In this document: piece after piece, positions 8,763-17,114 of the stretch
Layout of the letters: the number at the start of each line of letters is the position of its first letter
How positions within the stretch are numbered: position 1 is the first letter of the stretch
Assembly (NCBI RefSeq): GCF_022414595.1
Contig: NZ_JADWYO010000042.1
Coordinates: forward strand, 1-51,883
Source of the DNA: Streptomyces sp. MUM 203J
GTDB taxonomy: Bacteria; Actinomycetota; Actinomycetes; Streptomycetales; Streptomycetaceae
Direction of reading: 5' to 3'
Length of the DNA stretch: 51,883 nt
The notes under the pieces: generated by a model
Seen by the model: the letters and a program-made list of their open reading frames with translations, nothing else
Databases searched by the model: none
Told to the model about the DNA's origin: nothing
Translations under genes and position numbers: made by a program

Positions 8763-9215
8763 ACCGCACTCCACTGGAAGCTTGTGCTCGACGCGAACGA
8801 TCCGCACGCCCAGGCGGCCTTCTGGGCGTCGGCGCTGGGCTATGAGGCCGAGGACAACAGCGCGCTCGTCGAGCGACTGCTGGCACACGGGCACGTGAAG
8901 CCCGACCAGACCGTTCAGACCTCGCGGGGGCCCGCGTTCCGGGACCTGGCCGCCGTCCGGCACCCGGATGACCCGTACGACCCGGAGACCGGCACGGGCC
9001 ACGGCCGACGGCTGCTGTTCCAGCGCGTCCCCGAGCCCGGGACCGGCAAGAACCGCCTGCACCTGGACATCCACGCCACCCCCGACCGCGACCGGGACGC
9101 CGAGGTCGCGCGGCTGGAGGGCCTGGGCGCGACGGTGCTCCGGCAGGTGAAGGGGCCCGGGGGCGCGTGGGCCGTCATGGCCGACCCGGAGGGCAACGAG
9201 TACTGCGTGCACTGA
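8760..9215 (+). CDS. VOC (glyoxalase/bleomycin-resistance fold) family protein
   Basis: 151 residues in two beta-alpha-beta-beta-beta modules. Opens with LHWKLVLDANDPHAQAAFWASALGY and closes with AVMADPEGNEYCVH, both typical of VOC proteins. Likely metal-site positions are His5 (LHWKL), His102 (LHLDIHA) and the late Glu (PEGNEYCVH). The middle (residues 30-80) is longer than in minimal VOC proteins. Substrate unknown. It lacks a Shine-Dalgarno and probably has a leaderless transcript from the shared palindromic promoter, so expression should follow the CGNR regulator. Confidence 0.87.
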   Translation: MTALHWKLVLDANDPHAQAAFWASALGYEAEDNSALVERLLAHGHVKPDQTVQTSRGPAFRDLAAVRHPDDPYDPETGTGHGRRLLFQRVPEPGTGKNRLHLDIHATPDRDRDAEVARLEGLGATVLRQVKGPGGAWAVMADPEGNEYCVH

Positions 9216-9393
9216 GCGCCGGGGACCACCGCCCGTGACACCCGGGCCCCGGACCGACGCACTCACCGCCACGCCCCTCCTCCGGCCGCCCGGGCGCCGC
9301 CCGGCCGGTCCGCGCGTCAGGCTCCGCCTCGTCCGCCCCGGTGCCCTTCAGCTGCTGCCACAGCGCGAACCCTCCGGTCATCGCCGCCAGCAC
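9175..9393 (-). CDS. Possible small or remnant hypothetical protein
   Basis: A 72-residue minus-strand frame starting MLAAMTGGFALWQQLKGTG. The first 20 residues plus the in-frame stretch upstream (LLDRLIAFAPHV) look like a real amphipathic or membrane segment with GC-rich third positions, while the later part is low complexity and overlaps the 3' end of the VOC gene. No convincing start codon or ribosome site is visible, so this may be a decayed gene. I do not recognise a family. Confidence 0.2.
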   Translation of the reverse strand: MLAAMTGGFALWQQLKGTGADEAEPDARTGRAAPGRPEEGRGGECVGPGPGCHGRWSPALSARSTRCPPGRP

Positions 9394-9580
9394 ATGCGGG
9401 GCGAAGGCGATCAGACGGTCCAGCAGCCGCGGAAGGCGCCGTGGACCCCGCCCGGGACGAGTTCGGCCATGCCCTCCCGGCCCGGCGTCCGCATGGCCGC
9501 CGGCCTGCCCGCTCAGCCGACCGAGGCGAAGCCGCAGGACCCCGGTTCGCTATCCGAACACGGCTGTCCGGTTTTTACTC

Positions 9581-9666
9581 TTGACGGTTCATCAGGACGT
9601 CACTGAACATTCAGCACGCGCACCAACAACAGCTCCAACGCCCCGCTCCACCGCCGAAGCGGGGCG
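9581..9666 (+). promoter_or_regulatory. Probable promoter and leader hairpin of the aminopeptidase gene
   Basis: TTGACG (9581-9586) is a good -35; a weak -10 (GAACAT, 9605-9610) follows after 18 bp. A 9-bp stem CGCCCCGCT (9639-9647) / AGCGGGGCG (9658-9666) lies in the leader. The rest of the 9216-9712 interval shows only the doubtful small frame described above. Confidence 0.4.
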
Positions 9667-9712
9667 CTCGCACGTTCCGTCCCAATCCCCGTACGGAATC
9701 GGAGCCCCCCAC

Positions 9713-11050
9713 ATGAGGATCCTCGCGTTCCCCATATCCCCCAGACGCCGGTCCGCCACCGCCGCGGCCGTCGTCGTCGCCGTAGGCTCGCTGCTCGGCA
9801 GCACGGCCCCCGCCGTCAGTGCGGCACCCGCCGCGGGCACCGTCGCGGCGCCCGACATCCCGCTCGCCAACGTCAAGGCGCATCTCAACCAGCTGCAGTC
9901 CATCGCCAACGCCAACGGCGGCAACCGCGCCCACGGCCGGTCCGGTTACCGGGCCTCGCTCGACTACGTGAAGGGCAAGCTGGACGCCGCCGGGTACACC
10001 ACCCGCATCCAGCAGTTCACCAGCAGCGGTTCCACCGGCTACAACCTGATCGCCGACTGGCCCGGCGGCGACTCCGACCAGGTGCTGATGGCCGGGGCTC
10101 ACCTGGACTCGGTCTCGTCCGGCGCCGGGATCAACGACAACGGGTCCGGCTCGGCGGCCGTGCTCGAAACCGCGCTGGCCGTCGCCCGCGCCGACCTCAA
10201 GCCCGACAAGCACCTGCGGTTCGCCTGGTGGGGCGCCGAGGAACTCGGACTGGTCGGGTCCCGCTACTACGTCGCCAACCTGTCGGGCGCCGAGCGCGCC
10301 AAGGTCTCCGGGTACCTCAACCTCGACATGGTCGGGTCGCCCAACGCCGGGTACTTCGTCTACGACGACGACCCGACCCTGGAGAAGACGTTCAAGGACT
10401 ACTTCGCCGGGCTCGGTGTTCCCACCGAGATCGAAACCGAAGGAGACGGGCGCTCCGACCACGCCTCGTTCAAGAACGTCGGCATCCCCGTCGGCGGGCT
10501 CTTCACCGGCGCCGGGCGTACGAAGACCACCGCCCAGGCCCGGAAGTGGGGCGGCACGGCCGGGCAGTCCTTCGACCGCTGCTACCACTCGTCCTGCGAC
10601 ACCACGTCCAACATCAACGACACCGCGCTCGACCGGAACAGCGACGCCCTCGCGTACGCCGTCTGGGAGCTGTCCTCCGGGGACACCACGGAGCCGCCCA
10701 CCGGCGACACCTACGAGAACACCGACGACGTCTCCGTCCCGGACAACGGCGCCGCCGTCCACTCCGACATCACCGTATCCGGGCGTTCCGGCAACGCCCC
10801 GTCCGCCCTCCGGGTCGGCGTGGACATCGTCCACACCTGGCGCGGCGACCTGGTCGTCGACCTGGTCGGCCCGAGCGGCCGTACGTACCGGCTCAAGAAC
10901 GCCAGCGGCGGCGACTCCGCGGACAACGTCCGCGAGACGTACACCGTCGACGCGTCCGGCGAGACCGCAAACGGCACCTGGCGGCTCCGCGTCCAGGACA
11001 CCGCCCGCTACGACACCGGGTACATCAACAGCTTCAAGCTGACCTTCTGA
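9713..11050 (+). CDS. Secreted zinc aminopeptidase S (peptidase family M28) with C-terminal P/Homo B domain
   Basis: 445-residue preproprotein. Signal peptide with Arg11-13 and a hydrophobic core at 15-33, then a short propeptide; the sequence APDIPLANVKAH at 46 matches the mature N-terminus of Streptomyces griseus aminopeptidase. The dizinc ligands are present: His130 (GAHLDS), Asp142 (INDNGSG), Glu176-Glu177 (WGAEELG, general base and ligand), Asp in LNLDMVG and His in GRSDHASF. The two cysteines of FDRCYHSSCD are kept. After a Thr/Pro linker near 330 comes a beta-rich P/Homo B domain (about 335-445). It releases N-terminal, preferably hydrophobic, residues outside the cell. The mature S. 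griseus enzyme is about 284 residues, so the P domain may be trimmed. Confidence 0.95.
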   Translation: MRILAFPISPRRRSATAAAVVVAVGSLLGSTAPAVSAAPAAGTVAAPDIPLANVKAHLNQLQSIANANGGNRAHGRSGYRASLDYVKGKLDAAGYTTRIQQFTSSGSTGYNLIADWPGGDSDQVLMAGAHLDSVSSGAGINDNGSGSAAVLETALAVARADLKPDKHLRFAWWGAEELGLVGSRYYVANLSGAERAKVSGYLNLDMVGSPNAGYFVYDDDPTLEKTFKDYFAGLGVPTEIETEGDGRSDHASFKNVGIPVGGLFTGAGRTKTTAQARKWGGTAGQSFDRCYHSSCDTTSNINDTALDRNSDALAYAVWELSSGDTTEPPTGDTYENTDDVSVPDNGAAVHSDITVSGRSGNAPSALRVGVDIVHTWRGDLVVDLVGPSGRTYRLKNASGGDSADNVRETYTVDASGETANGTWRLRVQDTARYDTGYINSFKLTF

Positions 11051-11075
11051 GCGTCCCGGGCCCGCGTGGGCCGGT

Positions 11076-11104
11076 GGGGCCGCGCCCTGACGGGGCGCGG
11101 CCCC
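11076..11104. terminator. Bidirectional hairpin between the aminopeptidase and the LolA-like gene
   Basis: GGGGCCGCGCCC (11076-11087) and GGGCGCGGCCCC (11093-11104) form a perfect 12-bp stem with a 5-nt loop between two convergent genes. Confidence 0.8.
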
Positions 11105-11111
11105 CTCGCTC

Positions 11112-12314
11112 CTACTTCGCGGCCCTGTCCGCCGCGTCCATCAGTGCCTTCTCGGTGACCGCGCCGACGTAGACCCTGCCGTCGTCCGTCATCAGGGCGT
11201 TCACCAGCCGGGTCTTGAAGACCGTGCCCGAGCCGAACCCGCCGCTCACCTTGTCGCCCAGGGCGCCGAGGAACTGCTCGGCCTCCGGCGGGATTCCACC
11301 GTCGGACTCCCCGGCGGCCGGGCCGCCGCCCGGCAGTTCGAGGACGGCCGTCCAGCCCTCGCCGATGACGTTCGGGCCGGGGAAGTCCTCCCCGGACCTG
11401 ATGTCCTCCAGGTTCCCGGCGTCGAACTTCTTCTCCAGGTCCTTGACGTCCTCGTCGGTGAACTCCTCGTCCGCCTCCGTCACCTTCGCGCCCTTCGGCG
11501 GGGTGAAGGTGAAGTTCTCCGCCGCCGGCTTCGCGAAGTCGACCTTCGTGAAGCCCGCGTCCACCGCTGCCTTGCCGCCGCTGCTCGGGGTGAGGGTGAA
11601 CTTCAGCGGAACGCCGTTCTCCGCGTCCACCGCGACCTTGACCGAGCCGATCGTCGAGCCGCTCTGCTTCGGCTTGATGACCAGCTGGTACGCGTCCCGG
11701 CCGGCGATCCGGGCGGTGCCGTCGACGGTCACCGACGTCGACGTGTCGTCGGCCAGCTCCAGCGCCTGCTCGGCCAGCTCCCCGGGGGTGACCGGGGGCG
11801 CGTCAGCGCCGCCCTCCGGCGCCTCGTAGTCCTCGTCCTTCGCGTGCAGGACCTCGTTGGAGCCGCTGTCGTACGTCCAGGTCTCGCCGCCGTTGCGGAC
11901 GACCGTGTACTCCTGCTCTCCGTCCTGCACCGTCAGCCGCGCCCTGTCCGGACCGTCGGCCGCGACCCGCAGGGTGTGTGTGCCGGACGCCAGCTCCATG
12001 AGCTTCGCGTCCGCGTCCTTCGCCGCCCCGGCGTCGCCCATCAGGTCCCCGAGCCCGGCGATCGACGGGAGACCGAGGTCCGTGCTGACCTGGACCGTGC
12101 CGGACAGCCGCTCGGTGTCCGACGCGGCGATCTTCTCGATCAGCTCCTGTGCCGTGATGCCGGGCAGGTCGGGGTCACCGGCCGCGGCCAGCGCCGGGAC
12201 CAGCCCGATGGTCGCCGCCGCCACTCCCGCCACCGCGACCGGGACCGCGTAACGCGCCGCCTTCCTACGCACGGGCGACGCCGTGGCCGTACCGGCGATG
12301 TCGTTCGCTTCCAT
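11112..12314 (-). CDS. LolA-like/DUF2092 exported protein
   Basis: 400 residues. A basic N-terminus (RRKAARYAVPVAVAG) and a hydrophobic segment at about 22-46 form a signal peptide or anchor. The mature part is a LolA-like beta-half-barrel: LSGTVQVSTDLGLPS, HTLRVAADGPDRARLTVQDGEQEYTV, WTYDSGSNEVLHAKD, and later the DUF2092 run YQLVIKPKQ with VPLKFTLTP. It ends with RLVNALMTDDGRVYVGAVTEKALMDAA. These proteins probably carry lipids or sense the envelope; Gram-positive roles are unknown. The ATG has a GGAGG site. It lies 159 bp downstream of the polyprenyl synthase on the same strand. Confidence 0.82.
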   Translation of the reverse strand: MEANDIAGTATASPVRRKAARYAVPVAVAGVAAATIGLVPALAAAGDPDLPGITAQELIEKIAASDTERLSGTVQVSTDLGLPSIAGLGDLMGDAGAAKDADAKLMELASGTHTLRVAADGPDRARLTVQDGEQEYTVVRNGGETWTYDSGSNEVLHAKDEDYEAPEGGADAPPVTPGELAEQALELADDTSTSVTVDGTARIAGRDAYQLVIKPKQSGSTIGSVKVAVDAENGVPLKFTLTPSSGGKAAVDAGFTKVDFAKPAAENFTFTPPKGAKVTEADEEFTDEDVKDLEKKFDAGNLEDIRSGEDFPGPNVIGEGWTAVLELPGGGPAAGESDGGIPPEAEQFLGALGDKVSGGFGSGTVFKTRLVNALMTDDGRVYVGAVTEKALMDAADRAAK

Positions 12315-12398
12315 CTGCGCTACCTCCGTGGTGTGGTGGTATCGATTCGACCAAAGCCACACCGCGGAAGCGTCAGTCCACGGGATCAACTCCCCGTA

Positions 12399-12425
12399 CC
12401 TCTCAGGGATGACGCCCTCTCAGGG
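12399..12425. repeat. Direct repeat CCTCTCAGGG
   Basis: Two exact copies (12399-12408 and 12416-12425), 17 bp apart start to start, in the 159-bp spacer upstream of the LolA-like gene. Could be regulator half-sites; no partner is known. Confidence 0.5.
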
Positions 12426-12473
12426 TCTCCCCCATGCGGCACGTCCCCGGGAACGGGTCAGCCCGCGGGTACG

Positions 12474-13484
12474 TCAGCCCGCCCGGTGCACCACCAGGTC
12501 GCACAGCTCCTCCAGCGCCGCCCGGGCGTATCCCTCCGGCAGCGGGGCCAGCATCGCCCGCGCCTCCTGCGCGTACCGCACCGTGTCCCTGCGGGCCAGC
12601 TCCAGCGCCGGGTGGGCGCGCAGCCGCCGCAGCACCTCGGCGTGCCGGGCGTCGTCCGAGAGATCGCCCTCCAGCAGCTCCACCAGCTCCCGGTCCTCGG
12701 GCCGCCCGTGCTGCTCGGCCCGGGCCCGCAGATGGAGCACCGGCAGGGTGGCGATGCCCTCGCGCAGGTCGGTGCCGGGCGTCTTGCCCGACTCGTGGGA
12801 GTCCGAGGCGATGTCCAGCACGTCGTCGGCCAGCTGGAACGCCACGCCCAGCCGTTCACCGTACTGCGTGAGGACGTCCACGGACCGCTCGTCGGCGCCT
12901 GCCATCATCGCGCCGAAGCGGCCCGACACGGCGATCAGCGAGCCGGTCTTGCCCGCGATCACGTCCAGGTAGTGGGCGACCGGGTCGTCCCCGTCGCGCG
13001 GGCCGGCTGTCTCCAGGATCTGCCCGGTCACCAGCCGCTCGAACGCCTCCGCCTGGACGCGGACCGCCTCCGGTCCGAGATCCGCCAGTATGTGGGAGGC
13101 ACGCGAGAAGAGGTAGTCACCCGTCAGGACGGCGACGGAGTTGTCCCAGCGGGCGTTCGCGCTGGGCACCCCGCGCCGGACGACCGCCTCGTCCATGACG
13201 TCGTCGTGGTACAGCGTCGCCAGGTGCGTCAGCTCGACCACCACGGCCGAGGGCACGATCCCCGGCGCGTCCGGGTCCCCGAACTGCGCCGCGAGCATCA
13301 CCAGCAGCGGCCGGAACCGTTTGCCGCCCGCCAGTACCAGGTGCTGCGCCGCCTCCGTGATGAAGGGCACGTCGCTCTTGGTGGCATCGAGGAGCCCGGC
13401 CTCGACCGCCGCCAATCCGGTCTGGACATCGGCTTCGAGAGCCTGGTCCCGCACGCTCAGCCCGAAGGGCCCGACTGCGGTCAC
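12474..13484 (-). CDS. Long-chain trans-polyprenyl diphosphate synthase (menaquinone side chain)
   Basis: 336 residues. All-helical trans-prenyltransferase with both Asp-rich motifs: first YHDDVMDEA (near 92-96) and second LADDVLDIASD (near 222-226), plus GGKRFRP for isopentenyl diphosphate. It lengthens a short allylic diphosphate with IPP units. The residues before the first motif are small or aliphatic (HLATLYH), with no bulky stop residue at -4/-5, which favours a long product such as the side chain of MK-9. Start: GTG at 13484 with a GGAG ribosome site. No other quinone gene adjoins it directly, but four lie within 34 kb. Chain length needs assay. Confidence 0.9.
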   Translation of the reverse strand: MTAVGPFGLSVRDQALEADVQTGLAAVEAGLLDATKSDVPFITEAAQHLVLAGGKRFRPLLVMLAAQFGDPDAPGIVPSAVVVELTHLATLYHDDVMDEAVVRRGVPSANARWDNSVAVLTGDYLFSRASHILADLGPEAVRVQAEAFERLVTGQILETAGPRDGDDPVAHYLDVIAGKTGSLIAVSGRFGAMMAGADERSVDVLTQYGERLGVAFQLADDVLDIASDSHESGKTPGTDLREGIATLPVLHLRARAEQHGRPEDRELVELLEGDLSDDARHAEVLRRLRAHPALELARRDTVRYAQEARAMLAPLPEGYARAALEELCDLVVHRAG

Positions 13485-13635
13485 GAGGGGGTCTCCTGTC
13501 TGCTGACGATCACACGTTCACCGTTCGCACGGATTGTCGATGTGTCGCTGGATTCACTCACGTCAGCGTATCCGGTCCCGTTCGGATCGCCGTGGGCACC
13601 TTCCCGCCACCCCCGGTATGTTCGTGATCAGTGTA

Positions 13636-13665
13636 TTGACACGGAATAGTCTGATTTGAGGGTAT
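13636..13665 (+). promoter_or_regulatory. Possible promoter upstream of the CocE-like gene
   Basis: A consensus TTGACA (13636-13641) followed after 18 bp by GGGTAT (13660-13665), a poor -10. Would give a leader of about 60 nt. Confidence 0.35.
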
Positions 13666-13734
13666 CGCCGCGCCCACCCCGGCTGGCCGGGAATCACCTG
13701 CCTCCGGGAGGGTACGGAAGTGGAGGTTCCGCCC

Positions 13735-15612
13735 ATGCGCGACGCTCTGCCCGAGGGGCGCGCCACACACGACACGCGCGATGTCCTCGTCCCGCTCCCC
13801 GACGGCACGTCCCTCTACGCACGCGTTTGGCGGCCACGGACGGACGAGCCCGTCCCCGCGCTGCTGGAGTACGACCCGGGGCGGCTCACCGACGGCACGG
13901 CGCCGCGCGACGCCCAGCGCCACCCCTGGTACGCGGACCGCGGCTACGCCTCGGTACGGGTCGACGTCCGCGGCCACGGCAACAGCGGGGGCCGGCCCCG
14001 GCCGGAAGGCGACGTCGCGGACGCGGCGGCCGTCGTCGCCTGGCTCGCCCGGCAGGAGTGGTGCACCGGACGGGTCGGAGCCGTGGGGCTGGGCCCGGGC
14101 GCGGACCTCGCCCTGCGGCTCGCCGCCCTGCCCCCGGGGACCGCGCCGGGGCTCGGCGCCGTGGTGGCCGTCTCCGGCTCGGACGGGCACGGATCCGGCG
14201 GCTTCGGTCCGCCCGTCACCGCCGTCGCCGAGCGGCTGGCGCGGGTGGCCCGGCCGCCGGACCCGCGGTACGTCGGGGAGGGCTGGCGCGCGATGTGGGC
14301 CGGGCGGCTGGAGGGGCTCGCGGACGACGGGCCGCCCGGGCCCGAGCCACTCGCGTACGAGGACGTCCGGGTTCCCGTGCTCGCGGCCGGCGGCTGGTAC
14401 GACCCGGAGCGGGACACCGTTCTGCGCCTGGTCGGGCACCTTCCACGCGGCCTGGTCCGCGGGATCCTCGGGCCCTGGCCGCGCTGCTACCCGGACCGGG
14501 ACGTGCCGCCGGGCCCCGCGATCGGGTTCCTGCAGGAGACGCTGCGCTGGTGGGACCACCACCTGAAGGGTGCGGGGAACGGGGCCATGGACGAGCCCCT
14601 GCTGCGGTCCTGGACCCGGGGATGGCGCGGCGACGACGCGTGGCCGCCCCCGCATGTCGCGCCCGTCACGTACCGCCTGGAGGGCGCCCCCGTTCCCGTG
14701 TCCTCCCCGCTCCACACGGGGCTCGACGGCGGGCGGCCCGTGCCGGCCGGCGGGGACGCGGACCTGCCGCCCGACCAGCGCGCGGAGGACGCCCGGTCGG
14801 TGTGCTTCGACGTGCCCGTCCCGGCGGACGGCCCGCCCGTCGAGATCCTCGGGCGGCCGGCCGCCCGGCTCGCGGTGCGGGCGGACGTCCCCGCCGTGCG
14901 GCTCACCGCCCGGCTCTGCGACGTCGCGCCCGACGGGACGTCCACGCTCGTCACCCGCGGCACCGCCACCCTCGCCCCTGGGACGCACGAGATCGAGCTG
15001 GGCGCCGCCGGGCACGCCTTCCCGCCCGGCCACCGGGTCCGGCTCGCCGTCTCCTCCGCGTACTGGCCCCGGCTCTGGCCGCTCCCGGACGCGGGCCGGG
15101 GCTGCACGCTCGACCCGGCGGACAGCTCCCTGCGCCTTCCCGTGCGCGCCCCCGCGCCCCATGACGCCGCGGTCGGCTTCCCCGGGCCCGAGCAGGCCCC
15201 TCCGCTCGGCGTCGCGGTGCCCGCCATGCTGGACGGCGGCCGGCCGCCCCTTCTCGTCGTACGGGACGTCGCGCGCGAGGCCTGGCGGATGGAGACCGAC
15301 CCGTGCGCAGGCGAGCACGGCAGCCTCCGGACGTACCCGGACGGCCTGGAACTGACCGAGCGCGCCCTGGAGACGTACGAGATCGACAGTTCCGGGCCGT
15401 CCTCCGCCCGCGTGCGCACCGAGTGGCACGTACGGCTGCACCGGCCGGACCTCGACCCGCCCTGGAACGCGACGGTCGACGTCCGCTCCGAGATCGTCCC
15501 CGACGGCGCCGGGCTGCTCGCCCGGACCGAGCTGGTCTGCGTCGACAGGGCCGTGGAAGGTGACGAGGTCCTCTTCCACCACACCTGGGAGAAGCACCTG
15601 CCCCGGCCGTAA
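13735..15612 (+). CDS. CocE/NonD-family hydrolase homologue, probably catalytically inactive
   Basis: 625 residues. The order matches CocE/NonD enzymes: N-terminal DVLVPLPDGTSLYARVWRP, the YADRGYASVRVDVRGHGNSGG block, the nucleophile elbow, a cap region, GGWYDPERD (acid Asp223) and GPW near 247-249, then a jelly-roll domain to about 480 and an extra C-terminal beta-rich part of about 140 residues. The elbow, normally GxSxG, reads GLGPG with Gly120 where the Ser should be, and the usual GPWxH reads GPWPR with Arg250 at the His position. Two of three triad residues are therefore gone. The ATG was chosen over an earlier GTG because GGAGG sits 8 nt upstream. fahA follows after 38 bp on the same strand. 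Confidence 0.82.
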   Translation: MRDALPEGRATHDTRDVLVPLPDGTSLYARVWRPRTDEPVPALLEYDPGRLTDGTAPRDAQRHPWYADRGYASVRVDVRGHGNSGGRPRPEGDVADAAAVVAWLARQEWCTGRVGAVGLGPGADLALRLAALPPGTAPGLGAVVAVSGSDGHGSGGFGPPVTAVAERLARVARPPDPRYVGEGWRAMWAGRLEGLADDGPPGPEPLAYEDVRVPVLAAGGWYDPERDTVLRLVGHLPRGLVRGILGPWPRCYPDRDVPPGPAIGFLQETLRWWDHHLKGAGNGAMDEPLLRSWTRGWRGDDAWPPPHVAPVTYRLEGAPVPVSSPLHTGLDGGRPVPAGGDADLPPDQRAEDARSVCFDVPVPADGPPVEILGRPAARLAVRADVPAVRLTARLCDVAPDGTSTLVTRGTATLAPGTHEIELGAAGHAFPPGHRVRLAVSSAYWPRLWPLPDAGRGCTLDPADSSLRLPVRAPAPHDAAVGFPGPEQAPPLGVAVPAMLDGGRPPLLVVRDVAREAWRMETDPCAGEHGSLRTYPDGLELTERALETYEIDSSGPSSARVRTEWHVRLHRPDLDPPWNATVDVRSEIVPDGAGLLARTELVCVDRAVEGDEVLFHHTWEKHLPRP

Positions 15613-15650
15613 CGTGTCCCCCACACACGTGGAAAGCGAGGCAAGCACCG

Positions 15651-16913
15651 ATGCCCGAGCAGCCCGAGCAGCCCGTACAGGGGCCGCGTAGCCCGCTCGA
15701 CCTGGACGAGGGCGACCCCTTCGGCCCGCACAACCTCCCGTACGGCGTGTTCTCCACCGCCGACGAGCCCGGCCACCGCCGGGTCGGCGTCCGGATCGGC
15801 GGCCATGTACTGGACGCGGGCGCCGCAGCCCACGCCCTGGGCTCCCCGTACGCCGCTCTGCTCGCCCGGCCGAGCCTGAACCCGCTGATGGCGGCGGGAC
15901 GCACGGCCTGGCGGGACGTGCGCCGGGCGCTCACCGACTGGGTGACCTCCCCCGCGCACCGCGCCGCCGTGGAGCCCCTGCTGCACCCGCTGGAGGGGGC
16001 CGGCGCGGTCACGCTGCACCTTCCGTACGAGGTGGCCGACTACGTCGACTTCTACGCGAGCGAGCACCACGCTTCCAACGTGGGACGGATGTTCCGCCCG
16101 GACGGCGAGCCGCTGACACCCAACTGGAAGCACCTGCCGATCGGTTACCACGGCCGCTCGGGCACCGTCGTGGTGTCCGGAACGGACGTCGTACGGCCCT
16201 CCGGGCAGCGCAAGGCCCCGTCGGACGCGGCGCCCGTCTTCGGGCCCTCGGTGAAGCTGGACATCGAGGCGGAGGTCGGGTTCGTCGTCGGCACGCCCTC
16301 GGAGCTGGGCCGGCCGGTGCCGCTGGGCGGGTTCGACGACCACGTCTTCGGACTGTCGCTGCTCAACGACTGGTCGGCGCGGGACATCCAGGCCTGGGAG
16401 TACGTGCCGCTGGGCCCGTTCCTCGGCAAGTCGTTCGCCACCTCGGTGTCGGCGTGGGTGACGCCCCTGGAGGCCCTGGACGCGGCCCGGGTGGCGCCGC
16501 CGGCGCGGGACCTCCCGCTGCTGCCGTACCTGGACGACGCGGGCGAGGAGCGGCCCGGCGGGTTCGAACTGCACATCACGGTACGGATCAACGGCGACGT
16601 GGTGGCCGAACCGCCGTTCGCGACGATGTACTGGACGGCGGCGCAGCAGCTCGCGCACATGACGGTCAACGGCGCGTCGCTGCGTACGGGCGACCTGTAC
16701 GGGTCCGGAACGGTGAGCGGGCCGGAGACGCATCAGCGGGGCTCGCTGCTGGAGCTGACGTGGAACGGGCGGGACGCGCTGGAACTGCCCGGCGGGAAGC
16801 GGACGTTCCTGGAGGACGGCGACGAGGTGACGCTCACGGCGTGGGCGCCGGGCCCCGACGGGGTCCGGGTGGGCCTGGGCGAGGTCACGGGGCGAGTGGT
16901 GTCCGCCGCCTGA
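15651..16913 (+). CDS. fahA: Fumarylacetoacetase
   Basis: 420 residues, the normal length. Cleaves fumarylacetoacetate to fumarate and acetoacetate, the last step of tyrosine and phenylalanine breakdown through homogentisate. An SH3-like N-terminal domain (to about 120) with DPFGPHNLPYGVF precedes the catalytic beta-roll. Metal and catalytic residues are visible in VDFYASEHHASNVGRMFR (Asp, His), in LDIEAEVGFVVG (two metal Glu) and in LLNDWSARDIQAWEYVPLGPF (metal Asp), with the substrate Arg/Tyr in the first block. ATG preceded by GCGAGG. Probably cotranscribed with the CocE-like gene; homogentisate dioxygenase is not in the window. Confidence 0.95.
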   Translation: MPEQPEQPVQGPRSPLDLDEGDPFGPHNLPYGVFSTADEPGHRRVGVRIGGHVLDAGAAAHALGSPYAALLARPSLNPLMAAGRTAWRDVRRALTDWVTSPAHRAAVEPLLHPLEGAGAVTLHLPYEVADYVDFYASEHHASNVGRMFRPDGEPLTPNWKHLPIGYHGRSGTVVVSGTDVVRPSGQRKAPSDAAPVFGPSVKLDIEAEVGFVVGTPSELGRPVPLGGFDDHVFGLSLLNDWSARDIQAWEYVPLGPFLGKSFATSVSAWVTPLEALDAARVAPPARDLPLLPYLDDAGEERPGGFELHITVRINGDVVAEPPFATMYWTAAQQLAHMTVNGASLRTGDLYGSGTVSGPETHQRGSLLELTWNGRDALELPGGKRTFLEDGDEVTLTAWAPGPDGVRVGLGEVTGRVVSAA

Positions 16914-16942
16914 GGCGACCGGCGTCAGGCGGTGAGGTGAGC

Positions 16943-16976
16943 GGCCCGGCGTCCCCGGCTCAAGGGACGCCGGGCC
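16943..16976. terminator. Terminator hairpin after fahA
   Basis: A perfect 13-bp stem, GGCCCGGCGTCCC (16943-16955) with GGGACGCCGGGCC (16964-16976), 8-nt loop, 30 bp after the fahA stop and facing the convergent dioxygenase gene. The rest of the 16914-17114 gap shows nothing further. Confidence 0.8.
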
Positions 16977-17114
16977 TCGCGGCCCCACAGTCGGCCGCGC
17001 CCCGGGTTGGTCCGAGTGTTCCTCCAGGTGCCCGACCGCCGCTACGCGGCGCACCCCCCTTCCCGAACGGCGGGCGGCGCCCCCGGTCCGGGAAGGGACG
17101 GGCTTTCGGAACGA

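Noticed and set aside
12399..12440. TPP riboswitch suggested by CTGAGA segments on the minus strand
   Set aside because: The second conserved part of the thiamine riboswitch is absent; the CTGAGA runs are part of a simple direct repeat.
13558..17054. Long minus-strand open frames (696 and 855 codons) opposite the CocE-like and fahA genes
   Set aside because: They mirror real plus-strand genes, are rich in Arg/Pro/Gly and lack family motifs; a GC-rich codon-bias artefact.
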